DNA from: Hyaloperonospora brassicae
Lineage: Eukaryota; Oomycota; Peronosporomycetes; Peronosporales; Peronosporaceae
DNA: 64,000 bases
Direction: 5' to 3'
NCBI GenBank assembly: GCA_947650285.1
Contig: CANTFL010001478.1
Span: 24,252-88,251 of the forward strand
Part shown: positions 35,474 through 48,863 of the stretch, in pieces
How the letters are laid out: every line of letters begins with the position of its first letter
Position numbering within the stretch: the first letter of the stretch is position 1
Notes under the pieces: generated by a model
The model's database searches: none
Seen by the model: the letters and a program-made list of their open reading frames with translations, nothing else
Told to the model about the DNA's origin: nothing
Made by a program: the position numbers and the translations under genes

Positions 35474-37203
35474 GGATGGCCACGCCGGTTTTTATCTTTT
35501 AGTCTATGACAAATTCAATGAGGTAGGATATACGATTAGGCACGTATTTATGATGTCTTTTTTATCCTCATTTTATAGGTTAAATAAAAGCGTATATCCA
35601 ATCATGCGACATAAAATTAACACCAAACGCCCTTACTATCAGCACCAAGCGAATTTTCTTTAATTCATTCGTCAAGTTGCAAACTATAGATCTGTTGTTT
35701 AGCTCGGTGGAAGCCAAATATATCACTGGTTCCATCAAGGCCCTCATATATGGATTTTCTCGCTTGTTGGCAATTAAAGCCGCGGCGGTATTCTTGAGAT
35801 GCATACAGACGATAAGTTGACCCTACAAGTCAGCCGTGGATGTGGTAGAATTCTTAGTAAAATTTTATCAGGATTTGAGGACCTAAAGTAAGAACCATGT
35901 TAATGGTTTTTCTCTTTGACTATGTAGATATAATACGACATCGTTACGAGTACATTTGCCGCATTTGTGTTCCTGTCATGTTGCAGTCGAATCGACGTGA
36001 CTAGAATTATACCAATTCGGTATGGAGTTCGTATAAAAAGAAAAAAACAAGCTTGCAAAAATGAATCCGGAAAGAGTTATCGATGCATCAAAATCTATTT
36101 AACTAGTGTAACAAAGAAACCTTATCAATAATGTACCTATTGAGTATTGACCATTGCTTAAAGTGTAATATCGAAAACATTTATTGTTAAAGGCTTCAAT
36201 CTTCGTGACATCAAATTTATTTAAAAGTACAGAGTATTCATTGTAATCAAACCCCAGGATGCCTTCTTTGTACCTGAAGTGGTTGTTTAATTGTATGAGC
36301 TGCTCGTGCGGCGCGGAATTTCCAATAGTCCAGACCATACCATACACACAATACCTTTATCATGCCGAATTTACCATGATACGTTTGTGCCAACTCCATT
36401 TCTGTCAAGTTCAGCCTTTCACAATGTAATTTTGCAAAATTTGAGTAATAGCTTTTCCTCGAGTTAGTAGGTAAACATCCGCCAAGTCTTGGCGGTCGCT
36501 GCAGTATAATATAAGTGCACCTCAGATATGCCATATATAAATAAATATCATTTATTGCACTATCTACAATACTCCAAATAGATTTTGAAGGATTTGTTTT
36601 ATCAGGGGCGTCGTCCAGCAAGGTTTTTTTCTTTTCCTTCAGTATTAGTTTTTGCATGGGTAGCCTTTGAAATAACATATGAGGTAACGATTAATGAAAC
36701 AAGTTAGGTTAGTTTTTACGCAAACGATACTTCTCCTATATTATTTTGAATTTTCGTTGTTGAAACAGTATGTAGGATGGCTTTAGTCGTTCAAATTTTA
36801 AAAAGGCGTTTATAGACATAATCAAAATTTGCAATGGCGCATACCGCCTTCGAAGATATCTACCTTGATCATATTTGAGGTGAATTAATTTCAAATTGTT
36901 TTAGAGGACGCAACGTGGAGGCTCTGTATCATAATTGTCTCAGAAAGGTCAGATATCGACACAACTCATTGTTCCATGAGCTATCGATCCAGAGATCGTC
37001 TATTATCCGTCGAGAGATGTATTTACGTTTCGAACATGAGCGAAAGGATATCATTGAGAAGAATGATTATGGCTACATAAACAAACTTCATCATTTTGCG
37101 ATGACAGCCTCCGAGATGCAGCACGGGAAACCGAGATGTGATTTCGATCGATACGCAACAGGATAAAAGAATGATGGGTGTAGCCATGTACTTTATATAT
37201 ATA
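35474..37203. other. Intergenic, no gene recognised
   Basis: Contains a perfect 8-bp palindrome with one-base centre (CCGCCAAGTCTTGGCGG, about 36480). The longest open frame (36678-36247, minus, 143 codons) has no recognisable motif and an ordinary AT-rich composition. Confidence 0.4.
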
Positions 37204-38021
37204 GGGATTTGTAAATTCACACCCCTTTTCCTTAGATTCACACCGTTCCTTCAAAATCTTATATATAAAGTCCCTAATTATTATAAGATTTGATTTCTGA
37301 CAAAGGTATTACTCAGTAATCTAGGCCATTAACTGGCAAGTAATACGTAAGAAATACAAAAGATACTACTCACGCCTGTGGTCTAGCTCCTCCAGCGTTT
37401 ACTGCTAGGGCACCACGCAATAACATGCTTCCTCCTCCCGAAGTTGAGTAAGCCATTCGGGAGCAACTTATGGATACTGTGCATACGTTCGAACGTGGCC
37501 AAGTCTATGCTGTTACGACTAAAAGATCTATTGCAGGAAAGCGTGTCTACCATAGATGTGATCGAGGTGCCGTAAACGTACCAAAGGTTGGAAAAGAGCG
37601 CCAACTCCAGACCAGCTCACGCCGAATTGATTGCCCGTTCTTTTTAAGTAGAAATTACTCAAAAAATGGAGTAATTGGAAGTTAAACGTGATGAATGGAT
37701 GCCACAATCAGGAGTTGTCACTCCATCCGTCTGGTCGCTCGACTCATAGGAAGCTAAATCGCGAGCAGGTCGATACTGTCATAAATATGACATTGGCTAA
37801 TGTTAAACCGTTAGGGATTTTTTCATCCGACTCCATCGCGGCTTTGACGTTTTTGCCTATGTCGGTGCCAGGAGCTACAGCAGCGCGCAAGATGTCGCCC
37901 GTAGCCAAGTGGCAGAGAAAGTACTCGCCTTTGTCCAACGGCGATTGCGTAACTTGTATATATAAGATTTTGAGAAAAGAGTGTGAATCTAAGGACAAGG
38001 GGTGTGAATTTAGCAATTCCC
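37204..38021. mobile_element. 818-bp element with ~64-bp terminal inverted repeats
   Basis: The left end (37204-37267), starting GGGATTTGTAAATTCACACC, is inverted at 37957-38021 (ending GGTGTGAATTTAGCAATTCCC) with a few mismatches and a one-base indel. Both ends abut TATATA sequence, so a TA-type or longer AT target duplication cannot be verified. The interior carries a fragment of a MULE transposase gene. The structure is that of a non-autonomous deletion derivative. Confidence 0.7.
37430..37930 (+). pseudogene. MULE transposase N-terminal (FAR1/WRKY-GCM1-type) DNA-binding fragment
   Basis: Two + frames form one broken protein. The first reads IREQLMDTVHTFERGQVYAV, KRSIAGKRVYHRCDRG and RRIDCPFFLSRNY. 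It shifts frame near 37670 and continues as HNQELSLHPSGRSTHRKL and REQVDTVINMTLANVKP. The Cys in YHRCDRG, the Cys in IDCPF and the His in GCHNQELSLHP mark the zinc-binding N-terminal domain of FAR1-like MULE transposases, which in the intact enzyme binds the element's ends. A stop (TAA at about 37450) lies just upstream of IREQL. The DDE catalytic domain is absent. After residue-equivalent LANVKP the sequence is unrelated. Identification of the domain is fairly firm; the fragment is not functional. Confidence 0.65.
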
Positions 38022-41000
38022 TATATATTTTAATTGAAGTGGACCGCTAACACAATATTGTAATGGTCAAGGATGCATTGGCACACGATTTTAAAGTCTT
38101 GCCGAAAGTCGCTGATTAAACGTGCAAGAATGAAGCTACTAGCGCACAAACCGATACTAACGTGGCCAACCAAGGGTCCGAACAATTTTAAATGATGATT
38201 CTATATGACGGCCTTTTGCCCTCCATCATCCCATCGTTTATATGTAGTCCTTAAGCGCATACGGACATAAGTCGAAATGACGACGCGGGCTATGTAGCCA
38301 TTTGAAAGTGTGTAACACAACGATCGGTTGTGTATCGTATATAGATCTAGAATTTTATTCAAACGACCGGCTATGTGAATGAAGTCAATTTAAATGCATA
38401 TATTAAGTGATCTATATATGACACAAGATCTTTGTTATGTGCGCGGAACTGTTCTATGTCATTCAATAGATTACAATTACGTGTTTGACCCCACCGTTGC
38501 AACTCTAAAAATATATATTTAGAGGAATCTAGATAACAATGCATATTGCGCAAGTTCATCAATGGAATTATCGAACGTTTCTTGCACAATTTTAATATGC
38601 TGTTATAATGCGCAAAGAACGAATTTATCTCATTATTCTTTGTGAATGATGTGGACTGTTTATGATTGTATGCAATAACGCAAGGTAGTTATTTTTAAGC
38701 AAAATTGGTACTTGATTGTTTCTATTAATTCTTTTGCATAATATATTTAGAAACCGATTTCTATTGTATCTTATACTTAACCATTCGGCTTAGAAAAAGT
38801 ACTTGCGTCATTATCTGTTTGATAGTGAATTTGTGCTAAACTTCATCGCCAAGGCCTTTCTTATCTCTATATGATGAAAGCTATCATTTAACGTAGGAAC
38901 AATCAGTGCTAGATAATATTTGCGATTTATTCTTGAGTAAGATATAATAGTGAACAGTCAACTCGTCGTAGTTGCGATAGCATTATACGACGCGAGACAA
39001 AATATACTCAGTAGTGCCTTAACTTTAATTGACGCAAGAAAGTTAGTATGTTCTCTTAAAACGGTCAAATATAGCTTGAGCTAATTATTTTGACGATCCA
39101 CCCAAATATGGCATGTAGCTGGTGGCGAAACCCCTTCTCTTCTTTGTCATTATTGTATAATATATGGACAAAGAAAATGAAAAAGAAAAAGAGAGCCTCC
39201 GCCAAAAAGAATTTGTCACATATTGTTTAGATTACAATAGTTTCAGACTATTTCAATTCAGCCAACTTGTGGGTGACAGTGTATGTTTTTTTGGTGCACT
39301 AATGTTTTAGTCTCAACCGATTTAAACTACGCTAGTTGTGAATAGCTTGAACAGCACTTAGGCATAATCGGGCTACTTAAACTTTAATCTATAAGTAGTA
39401 ATATTAAACACATTAAGTTCCATGCGTCGTCAAAAATCGCGCGCATAGTGGGTGCAGGGCGTCATAGTAGTATATGCGTTATTAATGTGCCTGATCGAAA
39501 TATTGTTCAATCAGATAGATGCATATGTATGAGTTCCCCTGAGCAAGAGACACTTGCATACTTAGATTGAGTAAAGTTTGGTTAAATATTAGCTGCCTTC
39601 GATTTCTTTGTTTTATCATGCTTTATTGTGTAGTTCATTAACGGTTAGTATCGGACCGCTAACCCACCTATGATGCATTATTTACTATTCTTACATATGT
39701 CCACTTGAAGTGCTCATTGCTGTGTAGGGAGTTTCTGTTAACGCATAACGATTCACTGTGATAATTCTAATGTATTCATGGGACAAAAGATACAACTTTT
39801 TATATTAGTATTTAATAAAATTTACTTTCTTGGTATGGGCGTCGATGCCGGTACCGTTGCGACATTCAGCATGATATATGCGTGCACTATTTATAATCTT
39901 GCTGTGGATTTACGTACATGAAGGTTGAAAAGACGTTTGCATTTGTTTTCCCTTGTATATTATCAGCCAGCGAGTCAATTTTTAGCTTGTCATTTCCTAT
40001 ACCATTTTTACGAGGCGGTGTCCCCCGCAGAATGACAAATTGTATTAAAACGGATTCATATCGTATTCGTGGTGATCGTCTCTATATTCGAGCAAATCGT
40101 CCTTTTTTTATTGGAATACAGTATTAAATGTAACAGGGCCTAATAAACGTCATAATTTATATCATGCCAATATAAATTATGACGTCCAAGTGTCGTCTAT
40201 AACCTTTTTTTCAAGAATAAAGGCTAATGTGATCTGCAACTTCGCACATACTAGGACTGTAACGTCAATCAGATGATTACTCGATGGCGGTCGAGTGCGT
40301 CCCCGATTTGTGAAATCAATATTACTGATCACTTTTAACGTAAAAGTTTGCTCTATTTTGCGTAGATTATCTCTATAAACGTAATGAGTCAAAATTTTAG
40401 CCTATTTGAAAAAATTTGCGCCTCAACATTTTTATACAAATCTTTCCATGTCGACAAACACTTTTTCCTCGAATAACCTATATGCTACATCCGCTCCAAA
40501 TATTTAACCTTTGCGATGTTTATCGAGATTTTGGAGTATTATCGTATATAGGGTTGCATGATTTCTCTTTTTTTATATCGATACTTTTTGAGCGAGAAGC
40601 TGAACCCTAGTTGACTGACGCGGACAAGTTGTGGTTTGAGACGTATGTGCTAGAAGCCGCAGCCGACAGTTAAATGCCAGTTTAGGTTCGACAACAATGT
40701 TTTATTGTGCAGTAGCGGGTACGTCTATGACCTGATACTGTTCATCACTTGTACTCGTCATATTACTACGCTTGAAAGCCCTTCAAGTCGCTCTACAAAT
40801 ATATATATCCTACTAAGGAGCGGATCTGATTGATATATGTCGTAGTGGAAGATTGGGGAAGATAGTGCTAATGAGGTAAGTATCATTCCATGTTGTGTAT
40901 TGTCACCATCTTTTCGAAAAAGTACTACTATCCTTGATTTGCAAGGATCTTGTTCTCACTTTTTGCATCGACGCTAGATTGGCTCAAGCGTCTCAAATCA

Positions 41001-41084
41001 TGGCCAAAGATGCAACTGTGTTTCAGCGTTAGCGCTTGCATAGGCCGATCGTTCTACGAATATTTTTCAATGCTCTGATGAGCG
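38022..41084. other. AT-rich gene desert
   Basis: No gene recognised. A 16-bp perfect inverted repeat lies at 40147-40162 and 40170-40185 (ACGTCATAATTTATAT, 7-base loop). Confidence 0.45.
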
Positions 41085-41240
41085 CGAGAGCATTCTAATA
41101 TCGGTATTTTCGCTTCCTATGATACTTGACCCCACTTAACGCTGTCTTGTAACCACTCGTAACGATCTCTTTGGTGATGTAGCAGTCTTAGGATTAAAAT
41201 TTGTCGAGATTGATCTACCGATATGGGTGGGCGATAAATT
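41085..41240 (-). repeat. Dispersed LTR-like repeat, copy H (short relic)
   Basis: AACGATCTCTTTGGTGATGT (41160-41179) followed by GTCGAGATTGATCT matches copy G (AACGATCTCTATTTGGTGATG at about 61683, then CACCGATCTCGATTT). The similarity is short, so the call is tentative. Confidence 0.4.
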
Positions 41241-42401
41241 TGGTCTCCACTTTCCAAATAGATTTTGGTGTGTACGCTTAACCTCTAAGACTACGCCCTA
41301 CTCCTAATTACTTTACCTTGTGCTTAGGCTATCCGCCCAAGAATTTAATTTTACGTGTCAGCTCATCTAAGTCATCACCATTATCCGCTATTTGTATCTG
41401 CTACTGATCACATCCTATGATGCCTGTGAGATCTGTCTTTGATATTGGCCACAGCTCAATAATTGTCAGAATTTTTAATGCCTAAACAGCGTACCCTACA
41501 TCTGAGATTGCCAAAAATCAGTGAGGTTGAAGAGTTGACAGATGGCGTTGCAAAAGTTATACATTTAAATTTGTATATATTGACTGAACACACATTTTGA
41601 CACATCTGTATTCATGCCTTTCCTCTTCGAAAGATTAAAGCTAGTTTTGGATCATTAGCTATATATCTCCAATAAACGTTTTAATTGATATACCGCGTCT
41701 CGTATTCTTATATTGACAATAGTATTCGTACAGTAAATATTGGATATGAACTCTAAATTTGTGCTCATTTTCATATGTATTGGAGCGAATTTATAGTGTC
41801 AATTGATGCGGCTTCCACTGACATTATACACTCGGAACTATTCTAAGTACACTGCTGCACCACCTGTTGTGTAACCTCGTTGGTTTTTTAACATAACCTC
41901 ACCCTAGAGTGGGTTATTGTTGGAGGGAGGGGTCTCATTTGAGAATAATGAAAAGAGATAAGAACAAACGGAAGAAATTGAGAGAGAAATATCAAAATTA
42001 ATGTAGGATAAGATTACAAAAAAATGGAATGATATTGAGCGAAGAAATCGTGAAAAGACGACGCAACACAAGTCTCGTGCTTTAATTTCTCATTCTGCAA
42101 ATTTGCTCATTGTAATGAACGGTCGGGTCTTATGCCCCCACGCTAGTTGGCATCCCGTGGCGCAGTAAGTCCCTGTGACGTTTAAGACGTCGGTAGACCC
42201 GGCTGATCTTATCCTGCGAGCAATATGCAGAATCAAACAAAGCGTCTCTCTATGATGTATGTAGTTTCCAATGAAATGTGTATTCAGCAACTTACTCTCT
42301 GCTTTCCTCAGTGTTTCCAAACCAACAAGACCGCAAAAATGCCGAAGTGACATAAATATGATTTGGTACGTTCGACGCAATTCCACGCTCGTTACCAAAT
42401 C
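41241..42401. other. Flank and 3' part of the DDE transposon relic
   Basis: No gene. At 41890-41905 AACATAACCTCACCC is mirrored by GGTGGGTTATGTT at about 43887-43899 on the far side of the transposase relic, a possible 13-15-bp terminal inverted repeat. The next bases hold GGGTTATTGTTGGAGGG (41911). Confidence 0.35.
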
Positions 42402-43756
42402 TCACGTTGCAATTTGCAGGTATGCGCTCCTAAAGAACGACAGTTGTAAGGCTGGAGATCTCGAGGAGTCAAGCTCGTACTCGTCGTCGTTTTCGATGTT
42501 CATGTCACGACTGCTGTTGCCATCAAAAAGAAGAAAGTGGGAGAGGGAGTCGGCGAGGTCGCTCCTGAACACAACGCTGAAAATGAAGGCCGCGCGATTC
42601 GTGACGCCAAGGCGACAAATCAGCATTTTCGTTGGGAAAGCGGCTGCGGATGTTGCGTCGAATCGATGTCTTGCTAATTACCGACCACGCGGCCTTGATC
42701 CAGCCGACGACCGTTGAAAGCGACAGAGGGCGCACATGTTCACATGCCGTATAGGAGTGACATCCATGCTCCTTCCATTTGTCGGTTAAGTCGGTTAGTT
42801 GCGTTTTCAAGGGAATGAAGATTTCTCAATCGCAGGGCTGTTGATACGACATCGCCCCGCCGAGGATTACCGCGTACAGGGTATTACGATCATGTTAGTG
42901 AGTTCTCACCTTCTTGCTCACGTAACTTGGTGCAAATTCGAAAGCGGTTATTTTTTTGTTCGGCCCTATAAACGGAAACATGTTGCCGACCTTTCGAATA
43001 AACGAGTTCGAGTTTATCCATGATCTGGCGTTGGTAATAACTGATATCCCTTGCTACGTCGAGATCCTTGATTACTTGCCGTTGTCTAAAGAACATATAT
43101 TCAACTTGGTCCAGTCGCCGCGAACAGCAAACACAGCAGTTAAAGCAAAACTTATCGAAGCCGAGAGACCGGACAGGTACGTCTATGGCTCCGAACTCCG
43201 CCAGCGTAATATACTTTTCATGATCAGCAAAGACCGCGGTTTCATCCAGATCGATCCGCTTTTGCGGCTTGATCTTGTATTCCGAACAAGCTTTCGCAAG
43301 TGCAAGGTAATGTTGGCACCGCGCGTGGCGATAACTTCAGCACTCATTTTTGTCTTTTTAGTTATCTTTCGCAAGACGATATTGTGTCGGCGAAGAAAAT
43401 ACTCAAACTCACCATACGAGTGAGCGAGATCGGGCTGCTCTACCATCCTCCTGAGGATTTTTGCCACCATCTTCACTACCCGGCGGCGAGTGAAACGGAG
43501 GTGCTTGGAACGAACCTCACAAACACTGGCGATGTGAAGAGCTTAGTTCAATACACGCAACACGGCGACCTCCCCCGCCAAGACACAATCTTCTCGGCGA
43601 ATCCTCGTCAAATGCGCCAGCATTGTCTTGAAGGAACCAGCCGCGGATTCGGACAAGGCCGACTTCGTACTTGGCGGACAGGGATTGTAACGACGCATCT
43701 TTTGCCTCCCTTGCAATCTTTGTTTTCTCGCCGATGGTGTAGCGTTGGAGCCCCAT
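42402..43756 (-). pseudogene. Decayed DDE transposase of the CENP-B/pogo type
   Basis: Reading from 43756 down, the first frame starts MGLQRYTIGEKTKIAREAKD then SLQSLSAKYEVGLVRIRGW, a psq/CENP-B-type helix-turn-helix. Next, in another frame (43476-43183), come YFLRRHNIVLRKITKKTK and a decayed segment where the first catalytic Asp (usually MDET) reads IWMKPRSL. The C-terminal part (42810-42523) has HVRPLSLSTVVGWIKAAWSV and ISKTSIRRNI, typical of the end of DDE_1 transposases, followed by an acidic tail (ENDDEYELDSS). At least three frameshifts separate the parts, so it is dead. In a live element this protein cuts and pastes its own DNA through terminal inverted repeats. The exact superfamily (pogo versus other Tc1/mariner relatives) is not resolved. 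Confidence 0.65.
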
Positions 43757-44425
43757 ATTTGATCAGAAAATGAGAACCTAGGCTGTCTATTACCAGTAGC
43801 TATAGCTTAAGGCACGCTTAGGCGTTGATCACTTATGCGTTGTGGTGTTCTGATCGGTTCTATGATTCTATTAAGACTTTTCTTAGCTGCTTCAAGGTGG
43901 GTTATGTTGGAGGGGAGTGTTCAGCTAAAGGGATGGATTTTATGATTAACTATTAGAGGCACCTGTAATTATATATAAGTGGAGACTCAAGTCGAAGAAT
44001 TGGTCTTTAAGACAGTTTTTACGGTATCTGAATTAATGAATGCATATACCTTCGTATTTATTCATTTACGCACGCATAGCATTAACATATACAACAGGGG
44101 GTTATCGTACTTACATACTGCCAAATCTATATTGTCAAAATCATTCGACGAGTAGTTTCTATTTGGACGACAATTAAATATACATCCAGACGACGAGGTA
44201 GTGAAAGTATAAATTTCGAATGCATCATTCAGTGGTACTCGTTATGTTAAGAACTTTAAACAAATTAAAGTGGCAGGTGTACATCGTAATATTTAAGTCG
44301 ATCTTCTTTTTACTGTCATATTTTGAAATCATAATATCGGTCCTGTCCATTCTGTGTATCGTTTTTAATCACGACCGCCTGACCGCTTAACTATTCGTCG
44401 ATTTTACTAGTATCAACATAAAATG

Positions 44426-44461
<36 letters not shown>

Positions 44462-45929
44462 CTTGTCTTGTCCCAACGTCATAGCCATTGTCACACGCTC
44501 GTAAAGTTTATGCCCACATACCCTTCTAGACCGTGCCAACTCCTCCCCACCATCGGTCTCCACATTCCTTCGGTCAATTTCGATAGCTACCCATTTTGAT
44601 ATGTACATCTAGATGTTACTATAATTGGGGTTATACAAGATAAATCATAAATCGATCAGGCGTGTCTTCTCAGATCGGGACAATAAGAATGCGGCATCCA
44701 TGCTTCTATCCAATTACTCATCTAACCTTTGCAGGATCGGCTAGCTCTCGGCTCGGCTTAGATAATAAACATATTGAGTGGATCTGTATGGCCCCAATAA
44801 GTGCTGATCTTTATTGTACATTAACGTGTTTTGAAGTATTTACTACCTCTCATCAAGACTGCTAGCTGATACATTATATGTCCCTTCGAGCCACCTTTAA
44901 CCACGGACATCACCATATATGTCATTAAATATAGTTAGATAAAAAAGAAAAAATTTATTATATTTCTATATGTAGTGTATTTCTAATGCACACATTCTTC
45001 GTACACACAAAATTGTCAGTTGCGAGGCGCAACATCGTTCGCATTGCAGTAAAAGCACCGATCTTGATTTTGCCTGCCGCTACCTATCTCATAGCTACGA
45101 CACTATAAATCAGGACATTTGAGGAATTAACAAAGCTGATAACGAAGAATTTCCATCTGTTAATTCTATATTAGGGTCGTTTGTTTATAAGTATTTCTTT
45201 AACAAGGATGGCAACATAGAGTAATATTTAAAGGTTGAATCATGACATCGTAACCTGCAGAATTTTTACCACTTATCAACTTGTAGTTAGTTCTTTCTCT
45301 AATGGGTCTTGGCGTTGTGTGAACTATCCGCTACAATGTTGCGGCTTTTTTAAACATTAAATGTACATCGTAGCTCCTTTTGTCAATATAAAACAATCGA
45401 TCACTCTCTGTCCTTGATGCCGAGGATCCTTCCCACTTACTCTGTGTTAGCTCCTGGTATTTATCTCACAACAGCGCATTATAGAATTTCATTTAGTAAA
45501 CATTCATAGCACTATAAGCAGTGTAATAGTTGCGCATTGAGATATAAAACGTGGTCGTTTTGTATTCAGGAAATTATAAGAATAAATACATTGATTGCTT
45601 ATATATGTCCATATTCACAGCTATTAATTTGTCGATTAATTAATCTATCGCAAGATCATTTCATATTCAAAAGTGCAAAAGTAAAAATTGATCCGATTTC
45701 AATCATCTAATTTATTATTTACGGGTTACATCAATCAAACTACGCTTGTGGGGAAGCGCAAAGAAAGAATGATGGAAAGGTGGATCGTGCCAACCGCATT
45801 AAGTGCAAAATATATTTGGTCGCTGGAGCGCGCCCGTAGGTAGACCCGTTGGTACGCAGGATGGGGCCAGACGACTGAGTGAGAGAAACGACTATAGAAG
45901 TTATGGCGGATCGCTTCACTTTACGGTCA
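43757..45929. other. Intergenic; possible LTR start and TA repeat
   Basis: TGTTGGAGGGGAGTGTTCAG at 43896-43915 looks like the start of a Copia-type LTR, and ATACAACA occurs about 200 bases later (44088-44095). No target duplication confirms it. An interrupted TA repeat lies at 44426-44461. No gene is recognised. Confidence 0.35.
44426..44461. repeat. TA microsatellite
   Basis: About 18 TA units with one phase break (ATATTATAT) near 44451. Confidence 0.9.
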
Positions 45930-47015
45930 AGAAGGAGTATAGTCAAGGATCGACGACTGACCGATCGCTACCCGCGATCAAGGGCTTGGATCATCACATT
46001 ACAATGACCGGATTACTAGAGAGGTGAAAATTTTCCGGAGTACTGGACCGATAGCGACAATGAAAGATAAGTTTATATGAAACCAGGCTGGAGGAGTGGA
46101 TCGTCAAAATCATCAAATATGCGAAATCTTAAAAGTGACGGCGATCCGACGGTGGATGCCCGATCAGAGACTCGAGAGATTGACCACGATCTATCCTGGA
46201 TGTATAACGCTTGATTGTGTAGACACATAATTGGTGTGGACCACATACCGCGATCCACTTCCCGAGCGATATATTAGGAAGCGAATCACTACCTAGCTAT
46301 CCACTATCAAGCGATCCGCTACAGAGCGATCCGCCACCCGAGTATTTTCTGTGGACCACGATGATTCAAGAGGTGAATGACATAGACATGCGATATGCAA
46401 CAGTGACCTAGTGAACAGATAGGCATACTCATAGGCTTTGGATTTTGTTGGTTGACATTAAACAGAATTGAATGTGCAACGAAAGACACGCGTCGACTTC
46501 TCCCGGGCAGGAACCTTGGCCTCCCGTCGAATAGAGAGTAACTCGCATCTCTTCAAACTCCGCCCTTGGATTGTTTGTCCAGAGGAAACGTCAATTCTCA
46601 CCCCTCCCCAACATCGATCGGACGCAGGAAATCTTACGGTTCAGATTCAAGATCGCGAGACGGCTTAAGTGGTCAGAAGGCTTGCGGATCAAGAATCACC
46701 CTTAACAAAGGCTACTTTGGGGAAGCGCCCAAGTATACACGCGATCGAGTGTAGAAATTCCACTCGATTGAACCCCACGTTTGACCGGGTAAAGAATTTC
46801 CACACGACCAACCTTTATTTCCAAAACGGTCAAGTTCAGCTTCAGCTCAAGTCCACCTAGAAGAGCGCAACCCGCCCCACCGACGGGTACACAAGGTGAG
46901 AAAGACAACACAGAGCACGTAACCGGAATAAACCCCTCGGTTAGTCGGTCGTCCAGGCGCCAGTGGAGAGTCGGAATCGTCTCGGGAAACGAGCGATCAC
47001 CACTCCATCACACGC
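45930..47015 (+). repeat. Dispersed LTR-like repeat, copy D (long, ~1.1 kb)
   Basis: The longest copy, in the opposite orientation to B. It begins with clustered GATCGC words (GACCGATCGCTACCCGCGAT near 45960, AGCGATCCGCTACAGAGCGA near 46312). It continues through GGAACCTTGGCCTCCCGTCG (46510), AGAAGGCTTGCGGATCAAGA, CCACCTAGAAGAGCGCAAC (46854) and GGTCGTCCAGGCGCCAGTGG (46956). It ends near AACGAGCGATCACC (46990). GGCGCCAGTGGAGAG resembles the TGGCGCC primer-binding words of LTR elements, but orientation and boundaries are not proven. No long open frame is present. Confidence 0.75.
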
Positions 47016-48863
47016 TGTTGAGAGCGATACTGGTATATTCAACGCTGCTACAAACAACGTATAATTTTATACATTACCTTTTTAATATTTAATCTATCTA
47101 TAAATTTACTTTTTAATGGCATCGACCTGATTACCTCCCTCTTAAAACATCAGATTCATTTCTAATTCTCCATCGCACGACATGAATGTATCAGATAAAA
47201 AAGAAAAGCGCGCCATTCATTTGATCATTGATTGGCAACCTTTCGATCCGCGTATGTACCTTTTCGATACATGATGCCATAATGGTGATGTACATACAAG
47301 AATATCTCGTTCATAGAATTTGATGGGGTCGCAGCTGATCAAATGATCGCAAATTGATACTAGTCATTAATAAAATGCCATACGTACCAAACACTTTTCT
47401 TGCCACACTTAAGTAAAGGCATGTCTTGCATCCCGCCGCTGTTATTCGATATTATATGTTGCACTGTTTACAAATCTTAATTTATAAAAACGACGGCCTG
47501 CAATGTTTACCATCAATTAGCACTTTGGTACATGAATGAAGCATTTGAAGTGTTCTATGGTATAATTTTCGAATTATATGCAAAAAAATTTATATCGCCA
47601 CAGCAAGTTCATTTACTATTATACACGCACGCAATTCGTTACGATCATTTCTTAATATTACCTAAGGTCAATTCAAACTCCAAATTAATCATTACTTGTG
47701 GCTTCATCACGGAGATGAAGATCCGAAATGTGTATATCACCTCCATTTCAGTGTTTTGGGACACCAGCTGCATATATCAACATAATGTAAGCTATCGTAC
47801 TCATAACAGTGTAAAAGGCGCCACGATGTCCAGGCACTTTATCGTGTAAACCTCGTAAATATACGGAGCTACGACTACATGATTGAAAAAGGACGCGTAA
47901 ATAGCAAAAGTACAAATTTTACGAGGGTGGAAAAGCACCACATCTATCTTTAACCCATAAATGGTTATTTATTAACTTACTGAGATTCTAACCTAAATTT
48001 GGTGCCATAAATTGACCAAGTTTCCTCTAAATTTGTCCGCAGTGATTCACCCGGCTACATGGTTCCCATGAAACGCTTAAGGTGCATCAGGATTTAGTAA
48101 GTATTTATTCTTTTTATCTGAACTTATGAAACATTTACTGGCCCTTCCCATCCTTCTTTGCCCTTCGTACTTTTGTATGGCAAATTGTTGCCATCTCGAC
48201 ATTCTGACGATTATGTCAACATGTATATATAAGGAATCTGCTGAATGCGTTGTATGCTAAGTAATGGAACCAAAGTCAAGTCATGGGCTCCTGATAATAT
48301 GTCGTACTCAATAATATCATGCGTCGGCGCATTTCCAACAAATATTATGCATAAAAAAGAAATATTTAAATAATAGAGCGATGAGACAGGAAACATGTGT
48401 GGGTGCAAACTGATGCGATTAATGAATATAGTTTACGGGTTGTTTCTTCTTCCCGACGGTCTCTAAAAGAACATGCGCTAGAATATGCTGTACACCTGTC
48501 GCAAAAAGTTGTGCACAGCAGTTATTATTATAACAATATTAACACCCTAATACCACAATATTATGTTACGTTACAACTAAGATAATCAATACTGGAATTG
48601 TAATTAAGATTGATGAAATTGCTGCTTGTCTGTCAATTATTGATGACAATGGTCCTTTTGTCCTCAGAAATGCTGCTTGACAGTGATGATAAAGGTCCGA
48701 CATTTTCAATGCTTCATATTTCTATCGAACGTGCTATGCTGTTCTTCTCCCTCTACCCCTTTCGGCTAATAACTTGCGTGTTTGTGCTTGCCCTACCGGT
48801 CCTTGCATACAAATTACATGTTTCAGATTGCTCTACATTCGTAATTCTGCCCTTGCAGACGGA
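47016..48863. other. AT-rich, no gene recognised
   Basis: Open frames at 47532-47849 and 48610-48927 (+, 105 codons each) have hydrophobic stretches but no recognisable family. The second overlaps the inverted repeat at 48864 and is unlikely to be real. Confidence 0.4.

Noticed and set aside
42271..42717. 148-codon plus-strand open frame
   Set aside because: It is antisense to the transposase relic, whose motifs lie on the minus strand.
43896..44095. Copia-type solo LTR starting TGTTGGAGGGG
   Set aside because: The end ATACAACA fits weakly and no target duplication was found, so I kept it only as a note.
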